Below, piece after piece: positions 1-7,975 of a DNA stretch of 29,758 nucleotides (its first letter is position 1; each line of letters opens with the position of its first letter). The notes under the pieces are model-generated. The model was not told the origin of the DNA and did not search any database. It saw only the letters and a list, made by a program, of their open reading frames with translations. A program made the translations under genes and the position numbers. Source of the stretch: DASRHG01 sp035650655. GTDB lineage: Bacteria; Desulfobacterota; Binatia; DP-6. The stretch spans positions 1 through 29,758 of the forward strand of contig DASRHG010000106.1 in assembly GCA_035650655.1 (NCBI GenBank), read 5' to 3'.

Positions 1-258
1 CGGTGGCGGTGCCGACGCGCGCGGAGTGTCCCACAGGTCCCGGCGCGTCGTAAAGGCGCGCTGCGACCACGAAGTGGGCGGCCCGCCGTCCGCGGTGGCG
101 CGGCCGCGCCGCGCGCCCTCGTCTCAAAGTGCGAGCGCGTGCGGGAGGATCGTATCTCTAGTGCGGCTGCGGACCCCCGCGCGCGGCGGCGGCACGAGAC
201 CTGCGGAAGACCGTGGGCACCGTCGTCGAGAGCGCACGACGCGTCGTTCGGCCGCTTG
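1..258. other. non-coding left end, nothing recognised
   Basis: I find no convincing gene, RNA or repeat here. The open frames crossing it are low-complexity Arg/Ala-rich translations typical of shadow frames in GC-rich DNA. It lies downstream of the hyuA-like stop codon, so it may hold that operon's terminator, but I see no hairpin followed by a T-run. Confidence 0.5.
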
Positions 259-2298
259 CTAGACGAACCGCATGACGATGTTGAGATACGGATCCACCTC
301 GCCGGCCGTCCCGGGCGGGAGGAGGATCGTCGAGTCGAGCTGCTCGGCGACGGCGGGGCCCGCGAGGCGCGCGCCGGGCGGGAGCCGATCGCGGCGGTAG
401 ACGGGCGTGTCGACGAAGCCGCCGGCCTCCTCGAAGTAGACCGGGCGCCGTCCGACGAGCGCCGCCGCGGCGTCGCCGCGCGCCGCGCTCGGCTTCGGGT
501 CGGGCTTCGGGACGGCGCCCGTCGCGACGAGGCGCAGCGAGTAGATCTCGACCTCGCGCGCCGGGTCGCTGAAGGCGTACGCGCGCTGGTGCTCGCGGTG
601 GAAGCGCGTGAGGATCGCGTCGAGCGACTCGATCGTCCCCGTCTCGAGCCCGACGGAGAGCGCGCGCCACTGCCCGACGTAGCGCATCTCGAGGTGGCGC
701 GAGAACCGCATCGCCTCGGGCGCGACGTTCTCGTCGCGCAGCCGATGCTCGGCCTCCCGCTCGAGCTCGCGGAAGCTCGCCTCGAGGCTCGGGAGGTCGA
801 CGGTACGGCAGCTGGCCAGGTACATGAGGCTCAGGTCGTGCCGGATGTCGACGAGGAGGCACCCCATCGCGGAGGCGATCCCCGGGTGGCGCGGGAAGAC
901 GACCGTCGGGATGTCCAGCTCGCGCGCGAGATGGGCGCCGTGGAGGGGTCCGGCGCCGCCGAAGACGACGAGCGCGAAGTCCCGCGGGTCGAAGCCGCGG
1001 CCGACGGAGATGAGCTTCACGGCGTTGCTCATGTTCGCGTTCGCGACGCGGACGATCGCGTGCGCGGCGGCGACGGGGTCGAGCCCGAGCGGGCGGGCGA
1101 CGGCCGCCTCGATCGCGCGGCGCGCGGCGGCGGCGTCGAGCGCGACGGCGCCGTCGAGCAGCGCCGGGCCGAGCCGCCCGAGGACGAGGTTCGCGTCGGT
1201 GTTCGTCGGCGCCGTGCCGCCCTTGCCGTACGCGGCGGGCCCCGGCGCCGCGCCCGCGCTCTGCGGGCCGTTCCGCAGCGAGCCCCCGGCGTCGATCCAG
1301 GCGATGCTGCCGCCGCCGGCGCCGATCGTGATCACCTCGACGCTCGGGAACATCATCGGGTAGCCGTACTCCACCTGCCAGCCCTGCATCGTCCGCAGCT
1401 CGTTCCGGTACATGAGCGAGATGTCGGTGCTCGTGCCGCCCATGTCGAGGCTGATCGCGTTCGGGAAGCCGCACTGCCGGGCGATGTGGCCGCCGGCGAT
1501 CGCCCCGGCGACGATGCCCGAGCTCGCGAGCCGCGCCGCGTAGCGGGACGCGCCCTTCGCCGTGAGCACCCCGCCGCCCGAGTGGAGGATCAGGAGATCG
1601 CCCCGGTAGCCGCGCGCGGCGAGCGCGCGGTCGAGGTCGGCGATGTAGCGCCCGACGACGGGACCGGTGACGGCGTTGATCATCGTCGTCGAGAAGCGCG
1701 GGTGCTCGAACATCTCGGGCAGCACCTCGCTCGACGTGCAGAGGAACGTCCCCTCGGGGAGCCGCCCCTCGAGCAGCTCCCGCATCCGCTGCTCGTGCGC
1801 CGGGTTCGTGTACGCGTTCACGAAGCAGATCGCGATCGACTCGTAGCCGCGCTTGGCGAGGAGCGTCGCGACCGCCTCTGCCTCGCGCTCGTCGAGCGGC
1901 GTGACCACGCGGCCGGCGTAGTCGACGCGCTCCGTCACCTCGAAGCGGTCCCGTCGCCGGATGTACGGCGGTGCCACGTCCGCGTACGCGTCCCACAGCT
2001 CGTTCTTCGTGCCGTCCCGGATCTCGACGACGTCGCGGAAGCCCTTCGTCGTGATCATCGCCGTGCGCGGCAGCCGGCGCGTGATGAGCGCGTTCGTCGC
2101 GACCGTCGTTCCGTGCGTGAGGAGCGTGATGTCGCGCGGGTCGAGCCCCGCGGCCTCGAGGCTCCGGAGCACCGCGACGTCCGGGTGCTCGGGCGTCGAC
2201 GGCACCTTCGTCACCCGCACGGCGCCTGTCTCCTCGTCGAAGGCGAAAGCGTCCGTGAACGTGCCGCCCGTGTCGATCGCGACGCGGTATCGTCCCAT
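259..2298 (-). CDS. hyuA: hydantoinase/oxoprolinase family protein, HyuA type (N-methylhydantoinase A)
   Basis: A 679-residue protein of the HyuA family: ATP-dependent hydrolases of hydantoins, 5-oxoproline or related cyclic amides, and some acetone carboxylase subunits, in the cytoplasm. The N-terminus carries the actin-like phosphate-binding motif DTGGTFTDAF (about residues 9-18), then LTHGTTVATNALI (about 60-72). A second nucleotide motif, SLDMGGTSTDISL, and GAGGGSIAWID lie near residues 275-335. The length is normal for HyuA. It starts 3 nt after the stop of the upstream molybdopterin oxidoreductase gene, so the two form one operon. No HyuB partner is in the window, although most HyuA proteins work with one, so the substrate cannot be named. 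The family is sure; the reaction is not. Confidence 0.9.
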   Translation of the reverse strand: MGRYRVAIDTGGTFTDAFAFDEETGAVRVTKVPSTPEHPDVAVLRSLEAAGLDPRDITLLTHGTTVATNALITRRLPRTAMITTKGFRDVVEIRDGTKNELWDAYADVAPPYIRRRDRFEVTERVDYAGRVVTPLDEREAEAVATLLAKRGYESIAICFVNAYTNPAHEQRMRELLEGRLPEGTFLCTSSEVLPEMFEHPRFSTTMINAVTGPVVGRYIADLDRALAARGYRGDLLILHSGGGVLTAKGASRYAARLASSGIVAGAIAGGHIARQCGFPNAISLDMGGTSTDISLMYRNELRTMQGWQVEYGYPMMFPSVEVITIGAGGGSIAWIDAGGSLRNGPQSAGAAPGPAAYGKGGTAPTNTDANLVLGRLGPALLDGAVALDAAAARRAIEAAVARPLGLDPVAAAHAIVRVANANMSNAVKLISVGRGFDPRDFALVVFGGAGPLHGAHLARELDIPTVVFPRHPGIASAMGCLLVDIRHDLSLMYLASCRTVDLPSLEASFRELEREAEHRLRDENVAPEAMRFSRHLEMRYVGQWRALSVGLETGTIESLDAILTRFHREHQRAYAFSDPAREVEIYSLRLVATGAVPKPDPKPSAARGDAAAALVGRRPVYFEEAGGFVDTPVYRRDRLPPGARLAGPAVAEQLDSTILLPPGTAGEVDPYLNIVMRFV

Positions 2299-2301
2299 CG
2301 T

Positions 2302-4338
2302 TCAGGCCTCCGGCAGCGCGGCCACCTCCACGCGCGCGTCGTTGAAGCACGCGCCCTCGGCGAGATCGGCGTGGTGCGCGGGACAGAGCGCGGTGACGGT
2401 CTGGCCGTTGTCGCTCGTGCCGAGCCACGCCCCCTTCGCGGTCGCGACGACGCCGGGCGGGACGGCGTCCGTCACCCGGACGCGGAGGTGGACCTCGCCG
2501 AGGTCGTTCCACACCCGCACCCGCGCGCCGTCCGCGAGGCCGCGCGCGCGCGCGTCGGCCGGGTGCATGTCGAGCGGCGGCGCCTCCGCGCTCGGCGGGA
2601 GCCCGCCGAAGGTCGACGTGATGCGGTCGTCGGAGGCGGGCGAGAGGAGCGCCAGGGGGTACGGCGAGACGACGGGCGTCCAGCCGGGCAGGCGCGCGCC
2701 GTACCTCCGCTCGAGAGCCGCGGAGGCGAGCTCCACCTTGCCGGAGGGCGTGCGCGGAAAGACGTTCCGGAAGAGGACGGCGTCCGCGCCGTCGACCGTC
2801 ATCGCGAGCGCCGCGTCGGGGGAGAGGTCGCGCGGGCGGCGGCCGCCGAGGCGCGGGTCCGCCGCGTCGAGCGCCTCGTCCATCAGCTCCGCGTCGGTCG
2901 CGCGGAAGCACTCGTCGGTGAAGCCGAAGCGCGCGGCGAGCCGGCGGAAGATCTCGGTGTTCGGCAGCGCCTCGCCCTGGCGCGGGATCACGGGCTCGGC
3001 CCGCTGGAGCCACTGCTGCCCGTACGCCGGGTAGACGTCGTCGTGCTCGAAGTGGCTGCACGCGGGCAGCACGACGTCCGCGAGCCGCATGCTGTCCGTC
3101 ATCACGATGTCGGCGCCGATGATGAAGAGGTCGTCGCGGAGGAGCCCGCGCCGGAGCCGATTCTGGTCGGGGTGCACGACGGCCGGGTTGTGGTTGTAGA
3201 TGAAGACGGCCTTCAGCGGCGGCGCGAGCGTCGGCTCGAGGAGGTGGCGGCCGACGTCGAGGATGTTGAGCGTCCGCGTCCCGGGCGGCACGAGGTCCGG
3301 GCGCTGGAGGCGGTGGAGCGTCTTCGGGAACGCCATCGACGCGCCGTTCACGAGCCCGCCGCCCGGCACGCCGAACTTCCCCGCCAGCGCGGGGAGGGCG
3401 AAGATCGCGCGGATGCCGCTGCCGCCGTTCCGGTTGCGCTCGAGGCCGTTGCCGACGGCGATCGCCGCCGGCGAGGCCGCCTGGTACCACGCCGCGAGCC
3501 GCTCGACGTCGGCCGCCGCGATGCCGCAGACCTGGGCCGCGCGCGCGGGCGTCCACTCGCGGGCGCGCGCGAGGAGCTCTTCGGCGCCGAGGACGTGCGC
3601 CGCGATGAAGTCGCGCTCGAGGCCGCCGCGGCGCTCGAGCTCCGCCGCGAGCGCGAACGCGAGCACGACGTCCGTGCCGGGGCGGATCGCGAGGTGGAGG
3701 TCGGCCTGGGCGGCGATCCGGGTGCGCCGGGGGTCGACGACCACGAGCCGCGCGCCGCGCCGTCGCGCCTGCTTCACGACGGGGGCGAGGTGGAGGTTCG
3801 TCACGGTCACGTTGTTGCCCCACGCGACGACGAGCTCGGCGAGCGCCGCCTGCTCGGGCCGGATGCCGGGCACGGGGCCGAACGTCCCGAGCCAGGCCTC
3901 GGTGCGGATCCCGCCGCAGAGCGGCTTGCGGTCGAGGAGCGAGGCGCCGAGGCGGTGGAAGAAGCGGAGGTCCATGGAGCCGCCGGCGAGGAGCCCGTGC
4001 GGGCCCGCGTAGTTGAGGGGCAGGATCGCCTCCGCGCCGTAGGTCGCGATGATCGCGCGCAGGCGGGCGTGGATCTCGTCGAGCGCCTCGTCCCACGAGA
4101 TGGGAACGAAGCGGCCCTCGCCGCGCGCACCGAGGCGCCGGAGCGGGCGGAGGAGGCGGCCGTCGCCGTGGACGAAGTCGGGATACGACCGCGCGACCTT
4201 CGCGCAGACGACGCCCGCGGTGTAGGGGTTCGCGCGGGAGCCGCGCACGCGGACGACGCGCCCCTGGTCGACCTCGACCGCGAGGCTGCACGTGTCGGGG
4301 CAGTCGAGGGGACAGACGCTGGGGAGCACGGACGGCAT
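2302..4338 (-). CDS. molybdopterin-dependent oxidoreductase with N-terminal 4Fe-4S site
   Basis: A 678-residue member of the DMSO reductase superfamily, which binds a bis-MGD molybdenum or tungsten cofactor. The N-terminus has the Fe-S ligand pattern C-x3-C-x3-C (residues 9-17, CPLDCPDTC) with a fourth Cys in GVVCAKV near residue 45. The usual segments follow: PISWDEALDEI near residue 80, a pterin-site stretch AWGNNVTVTN, VVDPRRTRIAAQADLHL, and a C-terminal molybdopterin-dinucleotide domain (ARARGLADGARVRVWN). LCGGIRTEAW near residue 140 lies where the metal ligand is normally found, so Cys is a candidate ligand. No Tat signal precedes the Fe-S motif, so it is probably cytoplasmic. GGAG lies about 6 nt before the ATG. 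It resembles uncharacterised MopB_3-like reductases; no electron-transfer subunit is visible. The substrate is unknown. Confidence 0.88.
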   Translation of the reverse strand: MPSVLPSVCPLDCPDTCSLAVEVDQGRVVRVRGSRANPYTAGVVCAKVARSYPDFVHGDGRLLRPLRRLGARGEGRFVPISWDEALDEIHARLRAIIATYGAEAILPLNYAGPHGLLAGGSMDLRFFHRLGASLLDRKPLCGGIRTEAWLGTFGPVPGIRPEQAALAELVVAWGNNVTVTNLHLAPVVKQARRRGARLVVVDPRRTRIAAQADLHLAIRPGTDVVLAFALAAELERRGGLERDFIAAHVLGAEELLARAREWTPARAAQVCGIAAADVERLAAWYQAASPAAIAVGNGLERNRNGGSGIRAIFALPALAGKFGVPGGGLVNGASMAFPKTLHRLQRPDLVPPGTRTLNILDVGRHLLEPTLAPPLKAVFIYNHNPAVVHPDQNRLRRGLLRDDLFIIGADIVMTDSMRLADVVLPACSHFEHDDVYPAYGQQWLQRAEPVIPRQGEALPNTEIFRRLAARFGFTDECFRATDAELMDEALDAADPRLGGRRPRDLSPDAALAMTVDGADAVLFRNVFPRTPSGKVELASAALERRYGARLPGWTPVVSPYPLALLSPASDDRITSTFGGLPPSAEAPPLDMHPADARARGLADGARVRVWNDLGEVHLRVRVTDAVPPGVVATAKGAWLGTSDNGQTVTALCPAHHADLAEGACFNDARVEVAALPEA

Positions 4339-4457
4339 GGCGTCTCCGCCTGCCTAGCGCAGCCCGCGCGCCGCGTCCACGTCGCCCGAGGCGGCGCATC
4401 TTCGCCGCGACCCGGGACCTCGTCGGAGGCCCACGCGGCCCGCGACGTCACCGCGCG

Positions 4458-5033
4458 CTACCAGGCGATCGCGGGTGCCGGGCGGGGCGCCCGCGCCGAG
4501 ACGGAATCGGACGCCGCGGCGCGCCCGACGGCCATGCCGGCGACGGCGGCGAGGACGCGCGCGAGCGCCACGTCGTCGGGCGAGAGCGCGGCGTCGGCCG
4601 ACACGAGGAGCTGGAGCACGCCCGGCGCCTCGGCGTGGAACGGCAGCACCACCCGATGGGCGAAGAGCCCGACCGCCGAGGGGCCGAGCACGAGCGGCCG
4701 GCCGCTCGCGAGCGCCGGCGCCACCGAGGTGTCCTCGGGCGGAAGCCCGTCGTCGGCGGCGAGGAGGTCGCGCGCGACCCCGTGGACGGCGAGGAGGCGG
4801 TAGCGGCCGCCGCGGACGAGCCCGATCCCGACGCCTGCGAGCCCGAGCACGCGCCCGATGCCGTGCGCGAAGCGGCCGGCGACCGCCTCCGCGCCGGCCG
4901 GCGTGCGGAAGAGGCCGTCGTGGAGGTCGAGGAACTGCGCGAGGCGGACGGCGTCGAGACGGCTCGGCGTGGCGATTCCTGCGGCGCCGCGCTCGGCTTC
5001 GAGCTTTCGCAGGGCGTCGTACAGCTTGCTCAT
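4458..5033 (-). CDS. GAF-domain protein with MSKLYDALRKLEAER N-terminus
   Basis: A 191-residue cytoplasmic protein. Residues 1-15 (MSKLYDALRKLEAER) form a short amphipathic helix like the N-terminal tag seen on exopolysaccharide tyrosine autokinases and some GAF proteins in proteobacteria. From about residue 30 to 180 the pattern fits one GAF domain: GIGRVLGLAGVGIGLVRGG, then YRLLAVHGVARDLL, VLPFHAEAPGVLQLLVSADAAL and a closing helix. No output domain follows, so it may be a ligand sensor acting through a partner. The frame runs open to 5387, but the ATG at 5033 begins the conserved-looking sequence and the upstream part is low-complexity. I see no good Shine-Dalgarno. It is divergent from the RlpA-like gene. 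The ligand is unknown. Confidence 0.72.
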   Translation of the reverse strand: MSKLYDALRKLEAERGAAGIATPSRLDAVRLAQFLDLHDGLFRTPAGAEAVAGRFAHGIGRVLGLAGVGIGLVRGGRYRLLAVHGVARDLLAADDGLPPEDTSVAPALASGRPLVLGPSAVGLFAHRVVLPFHAEAPGVLQLLVSADAALSPDDVALARVLAAVAGMAVGRAAASDSVSARAPRPAPAIAW

Positions 5034-5177
5034 TGCGCTTCGAAGAGGAGCGTGACGCGCCGGGCGCCGCTCGGACCGACGAACATGTAGAGGCGCGCTT
5101 CGCGCCGTGCAATCGACGTCGGGAAAAGGCGGGCGGGTGCGGCAGCGCGCGGCTCCCGTGCGTGCTATCGGAGGACG

Positions 5178-5602
5178 ATGCGCGCGACGGTGCGACGCCG
5201 GATCGGTCGGGCGGGTCTCGTCGCGGTGGCGTGCGCGCTCGTCGCCGGCTGCGCGCTGCGCGCACCCGCGCCGCGCGGCGGGCCGCCGGGGGAGGTGGGC
5301 CTCGCGTCCTGGTACGGCCCCGAGCTGGACGGCAGCCGGACGGCGAGCGGCGAGGTGTTCCGCCCGAGCGAGATGACCGCCGCGCATCCGTCGCTGCCGA
5401 TCGGGACGCGCGTGCGCGTCACGAACCTCGAGAACGGCCGCTCCGTGTCGTGCGGATCAACGACCGGGGTCCGTTCGTCGACGGGCGCGTCCTCGACGTG
5501 TCGCGGGGTGCCGCGAAGGCGCTCGGGATGACGCGGTCGGGGACGGCGCGCGTCCGGATCACGCCGCTCGGGGCGCGGGAGGGCCGGCAGCGCGCCCGCT
5601 GA
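5178..5602 (+). pseudogene. rlpA: RlpA-like double-psi beta-barrel lipoprotein, frameshifted
   Basis: RlpA family proteins are outer-membrane septal lipoproteins that bind or cleave glycan strands. The first frame gives a lipoprotein signal (hydrophobic stretch ending CALVAGC) and the start of the double-psi beta-barrel: GLASWYGPELDGSRTASGEVF, with SWYG intact, then LPIGTRVRVTNLENGRSV. It then runs out of frame. The conserved second half, VVRINDRGPFVDGRVLDVSRGAAKALGM, is read from the -1 frame and ends at 5602. Adding one G near 5445-5447 restores GRSVVVRIND, the family consensus, and a protein of about 141 residues. GGAGG precedes the ATG. Either a genuine one-base deletion or a sequencing/assembly error explains it. 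The barrel would otherwise be complete; there is no SPOR domain. Confidence 0.8.
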
Positions 5603-5626
5603 CGCGGCGTCTCCCGGCGCGAAGGC

Positions 5627-5830
5627 TCAGCGCGCCGCGATCAGCTGCTCGCCGCAGTCCGTGCAGAAGGTGCACTGGCGGCGCCGCGCGGCGGCGTGCT
5701 TCGCCGGGTCGCACCCGGCCACGACGGCGCGCCCGTTCACGACCCCTCCGCACGACGGGCAGTGGCCGACCGGCGCATCGGCGCGGCGGTGGTTCATGTT
5801 GTCGCATCCGTTCGCGGTGGGGCGTCGCAT
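5627..5830 (-). CDS. small zinc-ribbon protein
   Basis: A 67-residue protein with two Cys pairs in zinc-ribbon spacing: HCPSCGG near residues 23-29 and QCTFCTDCGEQL near 53-63. This fits one zinc-ribbon fold, with extra Cys residues between and after the pairs. The start at 5830 is supported by GGGAGG four nt upstream. It is the last gene of a three-gene minus-strand operon with the zinc-ribbon gene at 5860-6060 and the SH3-like gene at 6057-6518; the gap to the upstream gene is 29 nt. I do not recognise a named family. A role in nucleic-acid or protein binding is the usual guess for such proteins. Confidence 0.7.
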   Translation of the reverse strand: MRRPTANGCDNMNHRRADAPVGHCPSCGGVVNGRAVVAGCDPAKHAAARRRQCTFCTDCGEQLIAAR

Positions 5831-5859
5831 CGGTCCTCCCGGGCATGGGTCGACGCGCC

Positions 5860-6060
5860 TCACGGCTTCGTCGGCGGCGCCGGCGACCTCCGCGGCTGCG
5901 AGGGACGCGAGTGGTCGCGCATGAGGAAGGTCGCCCGCGACACGGTGACCGGCGCGTGACAGAATGGGCAGCTCGGGCTGAGCGTGCTGCCGGCGACGCC
6001 TTCGAGGTAGGAGAGGGGTCCCTGGCAGTGCGGGCACGGTCCGAACCAGGCGCGCGTCAT
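5860..6060 (-). CDS. small zinc-ribbon protein (CPHC...CPFC)
   Basis: A 66-residue protein whose first 50 residues form a simple zinc ribbon: GPCPHCQGPLSYLEG and SCPFCHAPVTV are two CxxC knuckles separated by about 19 residues. The C-terminal tail is basic and Pro-rich. The start at 6060 has GGAGGAG five nt upstream, and its ATG overlaps the stop of the preceding SH3-like gene (ATGA), so the two are probably translationally coupled. Its neighbour downstream is also a zinc-ribbon protein but differs in sequence, so it is not a recent duplicate. Function is unknown. Confidence 0.72.
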   Translation of the reverse strand: MTRAWFGPCPHCQGPLSYLEGVAGSTLSPSCPFCHAPVTVSRATFLMRDHSRPSQPRRSPAPPTKP

Positions 6061-6518
6061 CGGATCTCCTCCGGGGCTCCCCGGCCGCCGCGGGCCGCGC
6101 CCCGCGTCGGGCGCTTGCCCGCCGCCGTCTTGGATCGTGCCCTCGCCGCCGCGGTCCCTCGCGCCCGCGACGGCGCGTGCGGCGCGGGCGCACCCGCGAT
6201 GCGGGGGGCGGGCGGCGTGGTCGTGCGCGGCCGGAGGCTCGTGGCGCCGACCCAGCCCTCGGCGCCGCCCGTCGTCGGCACGACGCGATACCGCGTCTCG
6301 CCGCCCCGGCGCGGCCGCCACGCCAGAATCTCGACCTCGATGCCGCCGGCGAGCGTCGCGACCGCCTTCGTCCCCCCGTCGTCCGTGAGCGTCACGCGCC
6401 GCGGGCCGCCGTCCGGGCAGGTCACGACGACGCGCCAGCCGACGCCGAGGACCTTGCCGTCGGTGGGCGATCGCCCGTCGAACAAGCTCGGAGCCCGGGG
6501 ACCGCGCGGAAAGTGCAT
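6057..6518 (-). CDS. SH3-like domain protein with basic disordered tail
   Basis: A 153-residue protein, first gene of the small zinc-ribbon operon. AGGAGG lies four nt before the ATG. Residues 25-98 have the alternating beta pattern of a small barrel (VGWRVVVTCPDGG, VTLTDDGG, IEVEILAWRP, TRYRVVPTTGGAEGWVGA). The ending 'G-W-V' motif is common in bacterial SH3 domains, where it reads 'xGWVxxxxL'. The last 55 residues are Ala/Arg/Pro/Lys-rich, low-complexity and probably disordered; such tails often bind nucleic acid. I see no signal peptide, which is unusual because most bacterial SH3b proteins are exported. The domain assignment rests on pattern only; function is not known. Confidence 0.65.
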   Translation of the reverse strand: MHFPRGPRAPSLFDGRSPTDGKVLGVGWRVVVTCPDGGPRRVTLTDDGGTKAVATLAGGIEVEILAWRPRRGGETRYRVVPTTGGAEGWVGATSLRPRTTTPPAPRIAGAPAPHAPSRARGTAAARARSKTAAGKRPTRGAARGGRGAPEEIR

Positions 6519-6627
6519 CTCGCCTCCTGCGTCCGGCCTGACGTTGGGCGCCGGCCGCGCGGGAGGCCAAAGAACCGCGAGCTGGTGGGGCCGCCGTGGC
6601 GCCGCGATCGGAATCGGCGAACCGCGA

Positions 6628-7356
6628 TCACCGATACGACCCGTCGGCGACGGTATCCGCCCCGGGGGAGCCTGTCAAACCGGCGCCGGCGTCGGTGCGA
6701 CGCGCGACCTCGGCGTCGGTCGCATCGCAATGGAGGAACGGCGACGTCCGCAGCCACCGCGCGTCGGGATAGTACGCAAAGAGCGCCGTCCCGCCCGCGA
6801 TGCGCGCGATGACGCGCCGGTCGACGCCGCGCTCGAGCGCCGGGCAGCCCCAGCTTCGCCCGAGCTGTCCGCGCGCCGCGACGACCGCAGCGCTCACGTA
6901 CGGCGCCCCGTGCACCACGATCGCGCGCTCCATCGCGCGGTCGTTCACGCCGGGCTCGAGGCCCGTCAGCCGGAGCCCGAGGCCGTGCTCGCCGCGGTAG
7001 ACGTCCTCGGTCCGGAAGAGGCCGAGGCTCGACTGGCGCGAGCCCGGCCGGTTCGAGAACGCGTGCGCGAAGATCTCGCCGCTTCCCACGCCGTGCGCCA
7101 CGAGCTCGTGGAAGAGCACGCGTCGTGCGACGGTGTCGATGACCCAGAGCCGGCGCTCGCTCGAGGGCAAGGTGTAGTCGATGATCGTCAAGAGCGAGGC
7201 GTCGAACGCTCCCGCCGACACGCCGCACCGCCAGGCGCGGAGCGCGAGGTCGAGAACCTCGGCCCGGGGCCAGCCGGGGACGGCGTCCCGCGGCGTCGCG
7301 TGCGCCCACGCCGGGAGGAGACACCCCATCAGGACGAACCCCAGCAGCCCCCGCAT
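6628..7356 (-). CDS. secreted murein L,D-transpeptidase catalytic domain protein (YkuD_2 type)
   Basis: A 242-residue exported protein of the YkuD_2 family. Residues 1-20 (MRGLLGFVLMGCLLPAWAHA) are a Sec signal peptide with an AHA cleavage site. The core shows the family landmarks in order: DYTLPSSERRLWVIDT, VLFHELVAHGVGSGE, FSNRPGSRQSSLGLF, GLEPGVNDRAMERAIVVHG and the catalytic block GRSWGCPAL, with His in VVHGAP and Cys in WGCPA. Such enzymes act in the periplasm, probably on 3-3 peptidoglycan cross-links, although this subfamily is poorly characterised. GGAGG five nt before the ATG fixes the start; the frame stays open to 7539. It is divergent from the RRM gene. Confidence 0.9.
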   Translation of the reverse strand: MRGLLGFVLMGCLLPAWAHATPRDAVPGWPRAEVLDLALRAWRCGVSAGAFDASLLTIIDYTLPSSERRLWVIDTVARRVLFHELVAHGVGSGEIFAHAFSNRPGSRQSSLGLFRTEDVYRGEHGLGLRLTGLEPGVNDRAMERAIVVHGAPYVSAAVVAARGQLGRSWGCPALERGVDRRVIARIAGGTALFAYYPDARWLRTSPFLHCDATDAEVARRTDAGAGLTGSPGADTVADGSYR

Positions 7357-7462
7357 CCCCGCCTCCTCTCCCGGCCGCACGCCACGCATACCGGTTCGCG
7401 GGCGCGCGCGCCAGCGTCCGCGCGACGCACGCATCCTCGCCGCGCGGGCCCCGGGAGGGTGG

Positions 7463-7491
7463 TTGTGCGTCTCCCCGATGCGGGATATGAG
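7463..7491 (+). promoter_or_regulatory. weak sigma-70-like promoter for the RRM gene
   Basis: TTGTGC (7463-7468) and TATGAG (7486-7491), 17 bp apart, are the best -35/-10 pair I can find in the 258-bp gap before the RRM gene. Matches are only 3/6 and 4/6. No GG-N10-GC element of the type found in the later stress block is present on this strand here. Confidence 0.25.
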
Positions 7492-7588
7492 GGAGGGGTC
7501 CCTTTGTTTGCGCGCTGAACCCTCCCGCCCTCTCACCATCCGGACGATCGGTCTCTTCGCCCAAGCAACCGCGACACCAATCCACAGC

Positions 7589-7602
7589 GGCCCGGGAGGG
7601 CC
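7589..7602 (+). promoter_or_regulatory. hairpin beside the RRM gene ribosome-binding site
   Basis: GGCCC-GGGA-GGGCC forms a 5-bp GC stem with a GNRA-like tetraloop. It ends directly before the AGGAG Shine-Dalgarno (7603-7607) and 12 nt before the ATG. It could modulate translation, but in DNA this GC-rich a 5-bp stem also occurs by chance. Confidence 0.3.
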
Positions 7603-7614
7603 AGGAGAGAGAGT

Positions 7615-7920
7615 ATGGGCAAGAAGATCTTCGTCGGAAATCTGTCGTTCGACACCACCAACACGGAGCTGAAGGCCCTGTTCGACGAGGTCGGGCGCTG
7701 CGAGTCCGTGTCGGTCGTCACCGATCGTGCGACGGGTCGCTCGCGCGGCTTCGGCTTCGTCGAGATGGGCTCGTCGGCCGAGGCGCAGCAGGCCATCACG
7801 GCGCTGAACGGCCGCGAGCTCAGGGGTCGCCAGCTGAACGTGAGCGAGGCCAGGGAGCGCTCGTTCGGCGGGCGCGACGATCGCTCGCGCGGCGGCTTCG
7901 GCGGCCGTCGCGGCTACTAG
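7615..7920 (+). CDS. small RRM RNA-binding protein with Gly/Arg-rich tail
   Basis: A 101-residue protein with one RNA-recognition motif covering residues 3-80: RNP2 is IFVGNL and RNP1 is RGFGFVEM, both intact, with the fold closing at LRGRQLNVSEA. The tail (residues 83-101) is Arg/Gly-rich (GGRDDRSRGGFGGRRGY). This is the bacterial glycine-rich RRM protein architecture known from cyanobacterial Rbp proteins and many proteobacteria, often linked to cold or RNA chaperone roles. AGGAG lies 7 nt before the ATG. It is monocistronic and converges on gpsA. Confidence 0.94.
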   Translation: MGKKIFVGNLSFDTTNTELKALFDEVGRCESVSVVTDRATGRSRGFGFVEMGSSAEAQQAITALNGRELRGRQLNVSEARERSFGGRDDRSRGGFGGRRGY

Positions 7921-7960
7921 CCGAGCCGTCTCGGCGGTCAGCCGGCCGTCTCGAAGACGG
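7921..7960. terminator. two short hairpins between convergent RRM and gpsA genes
   Basis: Between the two stop codons lie CCGAG-CCGT-CTCGG (7921-7934) and CCGTCT-CGA-AGACGG (7946-7960), each a perfect small stem. Neither has a T-run on either strand, so intrinsic termination is only a weak guess based on their place between convergent genes. Confidence 0.35.
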
Positions 7961-7975
7961 GGGCGTCGTCGGCGC

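Noticed and set aside
139..4803. Open frame of 1554 codons on the plus strand opposite the hyuA operon, and a similar 1413-codon frame on the minus strand
   Set aside because: Composition is Arg/Ala/Glu-rich low complexity with no family motif, while another frame of the same DNA encodes clear HyuA and molybdopterin enzymes. Long shadow frames are expected at this G+C.
7564..7580. TTGG...TTGCT with GG-N10-GC spacing on the minus strand, upstream of the L,D-transpeptidase gene
   Set aside because: Four mismatches in the -24 half and nearly 200 nt from the start codon; this shows the background rate of partial matches.
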